From JAJZGK01 sp035538795 (lineage in GTDB: Bacteria > Pseudomonadota > Alphaproteobacteria > Rhodospirillales > Magnetospirillaceae), in the NCBI GenBank assembly GCA_035538795.1, contig DATLJS010000055.1, positions 1 to 64,000 of the forward strand: a stretch of 64,000 nucleotides of DNA. The letters run 5' to 3'. A model generated the notes under the pieces. It had not been told where the DNA came from. It did not search any database and saw nothing but the letters and a program-made list of their open reading frames with translations. Positions 25,330 through 33,597 of this stretch are shown in pieces. Every line of letters starts with the position of its first letter. Position 1 is the stretch's first letter. The translations under genes and the position numbers were made by a program.

Positions 25330-27060
25330 ATGATCCTGTCCGAGTCCCTGACCGAGTCCCTCTCGTTCCTGTTCGTGTCCGACCCGGTCCTGCGCCGCTG
25401 GGCGCTGGGCCGTCTGCGCAAGCGTTGGCAGCAGAACGAGACCTTCACCGCCCACCAGCCGCCCTATCTGCCGGCGACCCCGGCCGAAGCCGCCCTGCGC
25501 GACGGCGGCTTCCCCGAACTGGCCGTGCGCGGCAAGCCTTCGGGAAGCCTGGAGCTGCGCCTGCCCGGCCAAGGCGTGACGGTGGAGGAAGGCGAAACCC
25601 GCACCCTGTTCACCCGTTCGTTCGACGAACCGGAACTGGCGCAAGGTCTGCACAGCTTCGGCTGGCTGTCGTTGCAGCCCGACGCCGATCCCGCCTGGGT
25701 CGCCGCCCTATGGCAGGGCTGGTCGGCCCACCACGGCCTGCCGCAGCCCGACGACAGCCCGGCCTGGGACGCAGCGGTAGCGGCGCGGCGCGCCCTGAAC
25801 CTGCTGGATTACGCCCGCACCCACGGCCTGCCCGGCCCGCGTGAGGAAAGCGTCGCCCGGCTGGCCGCCCATGCTCCGGCCATCCTGGAGAGCCTGGACT
25901 GGCGCGAGGACGGCACCCACGACACCCGCATGATCGTTGAAGCCTGCGCCCTGATCCGTCTGGGCTTGGCTTTCGGTCTGGAAAACCACGCCAAGGCCGG
26001 TTTCGTCATCCTGGCCGAGGAAGCCAAACGCCAGTTCGGCCAGGCCGGCCTGTTGAGCCAAGGCGCCACCCACCACCATCAGGTGGCGGTGATGGACATC
26101 GCCGGCGTCTGGCTGGCCACCCGCCGCCTGAATCGCCCGGAAATCCACGAAATGGACGCCCTGCTGCGCCGGGTCATCAGCCCGCTGCCGGCCTTGGCGA
26201 TCAGCGGCGTTCTACCCATGGTCGGCGATTTGTCGGCTGAGTTTCCGCCGGAATTCCTGGTCTGCCTGCTGGCCGACGCGCCGCTGGACCAAGGCTGGAC
26301 CGCCCTTTTGTCCCAGGACGACCGCGACGCCTTCGCAGCTCTGCGCGATTCCGCCCGCCTGTACGATTTGGAGGCCCTGCGCGCCGACGGCTGGCTGCGC
26401 CAGACCGTGGGACCGTGGAGCGGCCTGTGGCACGGCTTCCCCACCGGCTGGTCGCCGGTCCGCGGTTACGGCCATGCCGATCTCGGCAGCGCCACGCTTC
26501 ATTACGAAGGCGTTCCAGTTTTCGTCGATCCCGGCAACGGCGCATCGGGCGCCGAGGGCCGCGCCTATCGTTCGGCGGCGGCACACGGCGGTCTGACGCT
26601 GGAGGGAAGCGACCCTTATCCTCGCAACCGCGCCCTCTATTGCGACGCCTTCCGCCGCGATATCGCTGGGAAACCGCCGGTTCTACAGGCCGAATTCGAC
26701 GGCGCATCCTGTGTCTTCGAAGGCTATTCCAGAATTCTCGGCCATAACGAAGTGCAGCGCCGCTGGCGCGTGGAAGGGCGCAGCCTGATCCTCGACGACG
26801 TGGTCAACGGCACCGGCCGCGTTCTGCTGGCCCGCCGCCTGATCACCTGCCATCCCCTGGTTTTGCAAGAAGACGGCTCGGTGATTCTCTCAGCCCCCGG
26901 CTTCGCCCTGCGCATCAGGGGCGACGTCAGGGCGGAACTGAAGCCCGGCAAGGTCTGGACCGCCTGGGGCGAATTCCAACCGGCCCAGGCCATCGTTTTC
27001 CAAAGCCGGGTCAATTTCCCCTGGCAGGGCCGCATCATCGTCGAGCCCCTGGCACAGTGA
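25330..27060 (+). CDS. heparinase II/III-family protein
   Basis: This 576-residue protein has an N-terminal alpha-toroid and a C-terminal beta-sandwich. The heparinase II/III signature is at about 375-420: GYGHADLGSATLHYEGVPVF, then VDPGNG, then YRSAAAHGGLTLEG (His and Tyr typical of the polysaccharide lyase site). Such proteins cleave uronic-acid-containing glycans or act in exopolysaccharide loci. No signal peptide is evident, so a cytoplasmic or unconventional location is implied. The stop overlaps the next gene's GTG as GTGA. Confidence 0.82.
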   Translation: MILSESLTESLSFLFVSDPVLRRWALGRLRKRWQQNETFTAHQPPYLPATPAEAALRDGGFPELAVRGKPSGSLELRLPGQGVTVEEGETRTLFTRSFDEPELAQGLHSFGWLSLQPDADPAWVAALWQGWSAHHGLPQPDDSPAWDAAVAARRALNLLDYARTHGLPGPREESVARLAAHAPAILESLDWREDGTHDTRMIVEACALIRLGLAFGLENHAKAGFVILAEEAKRQFGQAGLLSQGATHHHQVAVMDIAGVWLATRRLNRPEIHEMDALLRRVISPLPALAISGVLPMVGDLSAEFPPEFLVCLLADAPLDQGWTALLSQDDRDAFAALRDSARLYDLEALRADGWLRQTVGPWSGLWHGFPTGWSPVRGYGHADLGSATLHYEGVPVFVDPGNGASGAEGRAYRSAAAHGGLTLEGSDPYPRNRALYCDAFRRDIAGKPPVLQAEFDGASCVFEGYSRILGHNEVQRRWRVEGRSLILDDVVNGTGRVLLARRLITCHPLVLQEDGSVILSAPGFALRIRGDVRAELKPGKVWTAWGEFQPAQAIVFQSRVNFPWQGRIIVEPLAQ

Positions 27061-28040
27061 TCGCTGCTCTTGCCGCCCTGCTGATCACCCTGCCGCTGTC
27101 CGTTCTGGCCGTGCGGCTGGTGCTGGGCTGGCTGCGCCGCAAGCAGATCATGGATCTGCCCAACGAACGCTCCAGCCACAGCCTGCCGACACCCCGCGGC
27201 GGCGGTTTGGCGGTGACGCCGGTCTGTCTGCTCGGCTGGGGCGTGCTGCTGGCTTTCGGCGCCACGCTTCCCGGCACCGCCCTGGCTTTGGCCGCCGCCG
27301 CCGCCCTGCTGGCGCTATCATGGCTCGACGACCGCCACGGCCTGCCGCCGGGCCGGCGCTTCGCCGTGCATATCGCCGCCTGCGCCCTGGGTCTAGCCGC
27401 CTTGCCGAACGACGCTTTGATCTTTCAAGGCGTTCTGCCCTTCTGGCTCGACCGCCTGACCGCTCTGATGGGCTATGTCTGGTTCGTCAATCTGTTCAAT
27501 TTCATGGACGGCATCGACGGTATTTCCGGCACGCAAACCGCCTGCATCGCCTTAGGCCTGATCTTGCTGGCGTTCCTGACCGCCCGCGGCGAAGCCATGG
27601 CCCAGCCCGCCGTGCTGCTGGCCGCCGCTCTGGGATTTCTGTTCTGGAACTGGCATCCGGCCAAGCTGTTCCTGGGCGATTCCGGCAGCGTGCCGCTGGG
27701 CTTTCTGCTGGGATGGTTGCTGCTGGACCAGGCCGCTCACGGCCATCTGGCCGCCGCCCTGATCCTGCCGCTTTACTATCTGGCCGACGCCACCATCACC
27801 CTGGTCTGCCGTCTGCTGCGCCGGGAAAAGGTGTGGCAGGCCCATCGCCAGCATTTCTATCAGCAGGCCCTGGCGGGCGGACGCAGCCACGACAAAGTAG
27901 TGCTGGTCATCCTGTTGGGCAATCTGGTGCTGATCGCCCTGGCTTTGGATTCTCTGCTGATGCCTTGGCCGTCCCTGGCCTTGGCCGCCGTCATCACCGG
28001 ACTGATGCTGCGCCAGTTGAGGCGGATGGCGAAAGCCTGA
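27057..28040 (+). CDS. WecA/WbpL-like undecaprenyl-phosphate sugar-1-phosphate transferase
   Basis: This 327-residue polytopic protein of the MraY/WecA family has RSSHSLPTPRGGGLAV after the first membrane segment, the Mg-binding LFNFMDGIDGI (the MDG/MDGxDG motif), KLFLGDSGSVPLGFLLG and the cytoplasmic HRQHFYQQAL (the HxHH-like loop). It transfers a HexNAc-1-phosphate from UDP-sugar to undecaprenyl phosphate, starting O-antigen or capsule units. It is coupled to the heparinase gene by a GTGA overlap. Sugar specificity (GlcNAc, FucNAc or other) is not resolvable. Confidence 0.86.
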   Translation: MIAALAALLITLPLSVLAVRLVLGWLRRKQIMDLPNERSSHSLPTPRGGGLAVTPVCLLGWGVLLAFGATLPGTALALAAAAALLALSWLDDRHGLPPGRRFAVHIAACALGLAALPNDALIFQGVLPFWLDRLTALMGYVWFVNLFNFMDGIDGISGTQTACIALGLILLAFLTARGEAMAQPAVLLAAALGFLFWNWHPAKLFLGDSGSVPLGFLLGWLLLDQAAHGHLAAALILPLYYLADATITLVCRLLRREKVWQAHRQHFYQQALAGGRSHDKVVLVILLGNLVLIALALDSLLMPWPSLALAAVITGLMLRQLRRMAKA

Positions 28041-28074
28041 AAAAAACGCCCCCGGGCAAGCCTGGGGACGTTTT
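28041..28074. terminator. bidirectional terminator between WecA-like and NAD-GDH genes
   Basis: An A6 run is followed by a 12-bp stem (ACGCCCCCGGGC with GCCTGGGGACGT, one mismatch and one wobble) and TTTTC. It lies between two convergent genes and can act in both directions. Confidence 0.75.
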
Positions 28075-28095
28075 CATTGTTACCTCAAAACGATC

Positions 28096-31000
28096 CTACC
28101 GCTCGGTCAGGCCCCGGAACTGGTGGCTGGCGACCGTCAGGCTGGCCAGCTCCAGTTTTCCGACGGCGCGCAGTTCGGCCAGCAACTGGTCGGTGCGGGC
28201 CACTGCCGCCTTGCGGTTTTCGATCCAAGCCGCCAGAGCCTCCTCGGCGGCCACGCCGGGCGCCTCCTGGGCGACGCTTTCGCACAAAGCCGCCTGACGC
28301 ACGTAAAGATCGTCGATCACGGCGTCGCTCGCCATTTTCTGCCAATGGCTGCCAGCCGGCATTTTCTCGGCGGACGCCCGCAGCCAGCCCAGGCCGAAAC
28401 GACCGCCCACCAGGAAATACAACTGCCCCACCGCCTCGACCGGCTGGGCGATGCGCATGGCGATGCGGGCGATATCGTTGGCCGAAGCCAGGACGATCAG
28501 CGCCGCCACCCGCTGGGCCAGATCCTCCGGCACACCCTGTTCACGGAAGGATTCGGCGCGGGCGGCCAGCATGGCGGCGGTTTCCGGCGGCAGAACCTGC
28601 TGGAACTGGCCGCGGACGGCTTGGATGCCGGGCGCCAGGTCGACGCGCAAGCGAGCCATGTCGATAGGCCGCGGCGCATGGGCCAAAACCCAGCTGACGG
28701 CCCGTTCCAGCAGACGGTTGGCCTCGATCAGCATGGCCGTCTGCACAGTGGCCGGAACTTTGTTGTCCAAGGCTTCGATGTCCTTCCACACCTCGCGCAG
28801 GCCGAAGGCGTCACGGGCGATCAGATAGGCGCGGGCCACTTCCGCCGGCGGCGTGCCGGTGCGCTCCACCAGACGGGCGACGATCGAACCTCCGATGCGG
28901 TTGACCATGCTGTTGGTGGCCACCGTGGCGATGATCTCGCGGCGCAGGCGGTGATTGGCCATGCGCTCGCGCCATTCCGGCGTGTCCAGCCGCTTGGGGA
29001 AATAGCGGATCAGATCCTCGGCCAGCATGGGATCGTCGGGCAGATCGGATTCGAGAATGGCGTCGTAAAGCCACATCTTGGAATAGGCCAGCAGCACGGC
29101 GATTTCCGGACGGGTCAGCCCCCGGCCGGAATGGCTGCGGCGCGACAGTTCGGCGTCGTCGGGCAGAAATTCGACGGCGCGGTCCAGCCGCCCCGCCCGT
29201 TCCAGCAGACGCATGAAGCGTTCCTGCTGGTCCAGCATGGCCGGAGCCTGGGCCTCGAACAGGGTAATAGCCTGACTTTGCAGATAATTGTCCCGCAGCA
29301 CCAGATGCCCCACTTCGTCGGTCATCGCCGCCAGCAGTTCGTTGCGCTGCTTCTGAGTCAGATCACCCGACGCCAAGGCCGAATCCACCAGGATTTTGAT
29401 GTTGACCTCGTGGTCCGAGCAGTCGACGCCCGCCGAATTGTCGATGGCGTCGGTGTTGCCTCGTCCCGCCGCCAGGGCGTATTCGACGCGCCCAAGCTGG
29501 GTCATGGCCAGATTGGCGCCTTCGCCGATTACCTTGCAGCGCAAATCCTTGCCGTTGATGCGCAAAGCCTCGTTGGCGCGGTCGCCCACCTCGGCGTTGG
29601 TCTCATCCTCCGACTTGACATAGGTGCCGATGCCGCCGAACCACAGCAAATCCACCGGCGCGGTCAGCAGAATGCGGATCAGTTCGGTGGGCGTCAGATG
29701 ATCCGCCTCGATTGCGAAACGTTCCTTGATCTGAGGCGTCAGGCTCACCGACTTGGCATCGCGCGGGAAGATGGCGCCGCCCGCCGACAGCTTGGCGACG
29801 TCGTAATCCGCCCAGCTTGAGCGGGGCAGGGCGAACATGCGCTGACGCTCGGCGTAGGAGCTTGAGGCGTCCGGGTTGGGATCGACGAAGATATGCCGGT
29901 GATCAAAGGCCGCCAGCAACTGGGTATGCCGGGAATTCAGCATGCCGTTGCCGAAAACGTCGCCCGACATGTCGCCGACGCCGATGGCCGTGAAGTCCTG
30001 TTCCTGGCAGTCGATGCCCATTTCGCGGAAATGGCGCTTCACCGATTCCCAGGCGCCGCGGGCGGTGATGCCCATGACCTTGTGGTCATAGCCCTGCGAT
30101 CCGCCCGAGGCGAAGGCGTCGCCCAGCCAGAAGCCGTATTCGGCGGAAATGCCGTTGGCGATGTCCGAGAAAGTGGCCGTGCCCTTGTCGGCGGCGACCA
30201 CCAGATAGGGATCGTCGGCGTCGCGGCGTACCACGTTCGCAGGCGGTACGACGGCGCCGTCCGCCAGATTGTCGGTGATGTCCAGCAGGCCGCGCATCAG
30301 GGTCTTGTAGCATTCGACGCCTTCGGCCATGAAGGCTTCGCGGCCGCCTGTCTTCGGCGGCTGTTTGACCACGAAGCCGCCCTTGGAGCCTACCGGCACG
30401 ATGACGGCGTTCTTGACCATCTGCGCCTTGATCAGACCCAGGATCTCGGTGCGGAAATCCTCGGGACGGTCCGACCAGCGAATGCCGCCGCGGGCCACCT
30501 TGCCGCCGCGCAGATGGATGCCCTCCACACGCGGGCTGTAGACGAACACCTCGACATTGGGGCGGGGCAGGGGCAGGCCGGTCACCTTTTTGCTGTCCAG
30601 CTTGATGGACAGATAATCTTTGCCCTGGAAGAAGTTGGTGCGCAGCGTGCTGTCGATCAGATTCAGGAACCAGCGCAGAATCCGGTCCTCGTCGGCGCTG
30701 ACGATCTTTTCCAGTTCGGCCTCGATGGCGGCATGAATGTCGGCGGCTTCGTCGGCGACGGCCGGGTCGAAGCGGCGCTCGAACAATTGGACCAATAAGG
30801 CGGCGGTAAGCGGATTGCCGGTGACGCTTTTTTCCACATAAGCCTGGCTGAAGGTGGAACCGGCCTGGCGCAGATATTTGGCATAGGCCCGCAGCACCAT
30901 CACCTGACGCCAGGACAGGCCACCGTTGATGATCAGGCGGTTGAAGCCGTCATCTTCGGCGGCGTTCTGCCAGATGGCACGGAAAGCCTCCTCGAAGCGG

Positions 31001-32883
31001 ACACGCAAGGATTCGATGTCCACCGACGCGCCGTCGACCGTCACCATGGTGAAGTCGTGAATCCACACCGGCTGGGCGTCGCCGCCCTGGTTCAGGGCGT
31101 GCGGCACTTCCGAAATCACCTTGAAGCCCAAATGCTCGAAAACGGGAAGCACGTCCGACAGATGCACCGGATCGCCCTTGCGGTAGATCTTGAAGCGGAT
31201 TTCCGCCTCGGCGGATTCCAGCGGGCGATAGACATGCAGACCGACGCCGTCGCCGGCGGCTTCGATGCGGTCCAGATCGACCAGCGCCGTGCGCGGGCCG
31301 TAGGTGTCGCGGTAGGCCGGCGAGAAAGAGCGGCCCCAGCGGCGGTACAAAGCCAGTCCCCGGTCCTCGCCGTGCTCGTCCACCAGCACTTCCTGAAGGC
31401 GGTCGCTCCAGGAGCGGGCAGCTTCGGCCAAACGGGCCTCCAGGGCCAAGGGGTCGACGTCGCGGGCCAGATTGGCGCCGCCGGTGCGGATGATGAAATG
31501 CAGGCGTGCCAGGGGGTTGTCGGCCACCTGGGTATACCAGGCCACCACCTTGCCGCCGATGGCGTTTTCCAGCAGCTCGACCACCTGCAGCCGCAGGGCG
31601 GTGTCGTAGCGGTCGCGGGGAATGAAGACCAGCGCCGAGACGAAACGGCCGAATTCGTCTCGACGCAGGAACAGCGCCACCTTTTGCCGTTCCTGCAAAC
31701 GCAGAATGGCCAGCGCGGTGTCGAACAGAACCTCCTCGCCGGCCTGCATCAGTTCGTCGCGGGGATAGTTTTCCAGAATCACCTGCAGGGCGCGGCCGTC
31801 GTGGCTGTCGGCGCGGAAGCCGGCCCGCTCGATGACCCCCTGCACCTTGCGGCGCAGCAGCGGAATCAGGGCGGGCGGACGGGTATAGGCGGCGGCGGCG
31901 TACAGACCGGCCAGCACATGCATGCCGACCACGTTGCCCTTGTCGTCGAAACGCTTGATGCCGACGATGTCCATCAATACCGGACGATGCACCGACGACG
32001 CCCGATCGGCCTTGGCCATCAGCAGCAGCGAGGGACGGCGGAGAAAGGCCACCACCTCGGGCGGCATCGAGGCCAGATCCCGTTCCTCGTCGAAGACGCG
32101 GACCGAGGCGTCCCGCAACAGGCCCAGGCCGCTGCCGTCATCCACGACGATTGTTTCGCCTTCGAATCGAAAACTGCGACAGCCCAGGAAAGTGAAGTGG
32201 TCGTCCAGCAGCCAGTCGATGAAATCGCGGGCTTCCGTCAGTTCCTGCACCGGGATGTTGGGCAGGTCGGCCGACAGATCGGCCAGAATGGCGTCGGTGC
32301 GGGCGCGCATGGGCCGCCAATCCTCGACGGCGGCGCGGACATCGGCCAGAACGGCGGTCAGCGTTCCCTCGATGGCGGCATGGCGGTCGGCCGGCTGGCG
32401 GTCGATCTCGATATGCATCAGGCTTTCAAGAGGGCTGCCGGTCGGCACCTCTTCTGGAAAATCCGTCAGCTTGCCGTCGCCGTCGCGGCTGACCGGCAGA
32501 ATCGGATGCACCACCAGATGCACGGCGATATCCAGCCGCTGCAAGGCCCCGGTGATGGAATCCACGAGGAAGGGCATGTCGTCGTTGACGATTTGCAGCA
32601 CCGCATGTTCGCTTTCCCAGCCGCCTTCGTCGGGCCGGGGCTGGATCAGGCGCAGCTTGGGCTGGCCGGGCTTGCGCTGCCGAGCGAAACCGTGCAGGGC
32701 CATCACCGCCGCATACAGCGATTCCGGCTCACGATGCAGAATGTCCTCGGGCACCACGTTGGCATAGAAAGCCGCCAGCAATCTTCTGACCGGCCCCAGG
32801 GCCTCGGCTGGCACTCTTTCTTCGGCCAGTTTGGTAACGCGGTCGATAAGACGGTCTTTCAAATGATCTATACGCTGTGCCAT
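28096..32883 (-). CDS. NAD-specific glutamate dehydrogenase (large, GDH-180 type)
   Basis: This 1,595-residue protein belongs to the bacterial large NAD-GDH family. It has an N-terminal regulatory region with ACT-like segments and a central catalytic core: RGGIRWSDRPEDFRTEILGL, then MVKNAVIVPVGSKGGFV with the substrate Lys. The Rossmann region includes WFGGIGTYVKS and the C-terminal region is helical. It deaminates glutamate to 2-oxoglutarate with NAD, for catabolic use. The ATG at 32883 is preceded by GGAG; an in-frame ATG further upstream (32967) lacks support. The 126-bp upstream region has direct and inverted repeats (listed). Confidence 0.94.
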   Translation of the reverse strand: MAQRIDHLKDRLIDRVTKLAEERVPAEALGPVRRLLAAFYANVVPEDILHREPESLYAAVMALHGFARQRKPGQPKLRLIQPRPDEGGWESEHAVLQIVNDDMPFLVDSITGALQRLDIAVHLVVHPILPVSRDGDGKLTDFPEEVPTGSPLESLMHIEIDRQPADRHAAIEGTLTAVLADVRAAVEDWRPMRARTDAILADLSADLPNIPVQELTEARDFIDWLLDDHFTFLGCRSFRFEGETIVVDDGSGLGLLRDASVRVFDEERDLASMPPEVVAFLRRPSLLLMAKADRASSVHRPVLMDIVGIKRFDDKGNVVGMHVLAGLYAAAAYTRPPALIPLLRRKVQGVIERAGFRADSHDGRALQVILENYPRDELMQAGEEVLFDTALAILRLQERQKVALFLRRDEFGRFVSALVFIPRDRYDTALRLQVVELLENAIGGKVVAWYTQVADNPLARLHFIIRTGGANLARDVDPLALEARLAEAARSWSDRLQEVLVDEHGEDRGLALYRRWGRSFSPAYRDTYGPRTALVDLDRIEAAGDGVGLHVYRPLESAEAEIRFKIYRKGDPVHLSDVLPVFEHLGFKVISEVPHALNQGGDAQPVWIHDFTMVTVDGASVDIESLRVRFEEAFRAIWQNAAEDDGFNRLIINGGLSWRQVMVLRAYAKYLRQAGSTFSQAYVEKSVTGNPLTAALLVQLFERRFDPAVADEAADIHAAIEAELEKIVSADEDRILRWFLNLIDSTLRTNFFQGKDYLSIKLDSKKVTGLPLPRPNVEVFVYSPRVEGIHLRGGKVARGGIRWSDRPEDFRTEILGLIKAQMVKNAVIVPVGSKGGFVVKQPPKTGGREAFMAEGVECYKTLMRGLLDITDNLADGAVVPPANVVRRDADDPYLVVAADKGTATFSDIANGISAEYGFWLGDAFASGGSQGYDHKVMGITARGAWESVKRHFREMGIDCQEQDFTAIGVGDMSGDVFGNGMLNSRHTQLLAAFDHRHIFVDPNPDASSSYAERQRMFALPRSSWADYDVAKLSAGGAIFPRDAKSVSLTPQIKERFAIEADHLTPTELIRILLTAPVDLLWFGGIGTYVKSEDETNAEVGDRANEALRINGKDLRCKVIGEGANLAMTQLGRVEYALAAGRGNTDAIDNSAGVDCSDHEVNIKILVDSALASGDLTQKQRNELLAAMTDEVGHLVLRDNYLQSQAITLFEAQAPAMLDQQERFMRLLERAGRLDRAVEFLPDDAELSRRSHSGRGLTRPEIAVLLAYSKMWLYDAILESDLPDDPMLAEDLIRYFPKRLDTPEWRERMANHRLRREIIATVATNSMVNRIGGSIVARLVERTGTPPAEVARAYLIARDAFGLREVWKDIEALDNKVPATVQTAMLIEANRLLERAVSWVLAHAPRPIDMARLRVDLAPGIQAVRGQFQQVLPPETAAMLAARAESFREQGVPEDLAQRVAALIVLASANDIARIAMRIAQPVEAVGQLYFLVGGRFGLGWLRASAEKMPAGSHWQKMASDAVIDDLYVRQAALCESVAQEAPGVAAEEALAAWIENRKAAVARTDQLLAELRAVGKLELASLTVASHQFRGLTER

Positions 32884-32894
32884 CACTGTCTCCG

Positions 32895-32928
32895 AAATAG
32901 GCAACTCGCCCAAAAAATAGGCTAATCG
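32895..32928. promoter_or_regulatory. pair of 14-bp direct repeats upstream of NAD-GDH
   Basis: AAATAGGCAACTCG (32895-32908) and AAATAGGCTAATCG (32915-32928) match at 12 of 14 positions and start exactly 20 bp apart, about two helical turns. They sit 12-45 bp upstream of the gdh ATG, a good place for a repressor or activator site. No regulator is identified. Confidence 0.5.
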
Positions 32929-32954
32929 CTTTCTTCCGGAAAACAAGACTCCGG

Positions 32955-32996
32955 AAAAAATATTCACGGGATAACTTCACCACATGAATATTTTTT
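32955..32996. repeat. 12-bp inverted repeat between the 33010 lipoprotein and NAD-GDH genes
   Basis: AAAAAATATTCA (32955-32966) and TGAATATTTTTT (32985-32996) are perfect complements around an 18-nt loop. Read on the minus strand, the arms end in a T-run, so it may terminate the lipoprotein transcript. It could equally be an AT-rich operator. Confidence 0.5.
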
Positions 32997-33009
32997 TCAC
33001 GTATAGAAA

Positions 33010-33579
33010 TCAAGTGGGGTCGCCGCTACCCTGCAGTGTATCGTCTGGCCGGAACAATTCTACTTCCATGCGCTTCAGCAATCCCGACAGATCCGGATCG
33101 TCGATGCCGTTGGGACTGTACCAGCCCTGAGCCTGAGAGGCGGCGCGACCGGAAACGCAGAAGGCCATGACCACGGCCACTTCACCCGGCTTGTCGCCCG
33201 GACTCGCGAAAGGCGCCACCTTGGCCCCGTCGCACAAATCCTGTCCGACGACGCCGTTGTTCGGGCTGAATTCGACGATCATGCGGTAATTGGAGACGGC
33301 GCTGGCGTCCGGCGACAAACGCGGCCGCGTTGGCGGCTGCAAGATGCCGGCATGACCCACCGCTTTCTCCACCATGGCGTCCAGCATCGGCTTGTCGGCG
33401 GCGGCGAAAGGATTGCCGCGCACTTCCAAGGCCAGATCGCGGTCGCCGGCGCCATAGCGGTAAAGCTCGGCCAAATAGGTTCCCCGCTCGGTGTTGGGAG
33501 CCACCCGAGGCAGGGAACAACCGGCCAGCAGCGCCGCCGAAACCAGCACCATCGGCAATGAGGAAAAAGTTTTTATCAT
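33010..33579 (-). CDS. lipoprotein of unknown function
   Basis: This 189-residue protein has lipobox LLAGC (Cys21). The mature part has ASAVSNYRMIVEFSPNNG and VAVVMAFCVSGRAASQAQGW, with two or three further Cys residues (QDLCDG, MAFCVSG). No family recognised. The ATG at 33579 is preferred because GGGAG lies about 9-13 nt upstream; a GTG at 33597, immediately after the upstream stop, would add six residues. It follows the radical SAM-GT41 gene directly and is probably co-transcribed with it. Confidence 0.7.
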   Translation of the reverse strand: MIKTFSSLPMVLVSAALLAGCSLPRVAPNTERGTYLAELYRYGAGDRDLALEVRGNPFAAADKPMLDAMVEKAVGHAGILQPPTRPRLSPDASAVSNYRMIVEFSPNNGVVGQDLCDGAKVAPFASPGDKPGEVAVVMAFCVSGRAASQAQGWYSPNGIDDPDLSGLLKRMEVELFRPDDTLQGSGDPT

Positions 33580-33597
33580 GATGAAACGCTCCCGCAC

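Noticed and set aside
28123..32925. Long open frames on the plus strand opposite NAD-GDH (28123-29820, 31057-32925)
   Set aside because: They mirror the coding gene, have Gln/His/Arg/Gly-rich composition typical of antisense frames in GC-rich DNA, and show no family motif or ribosome site.
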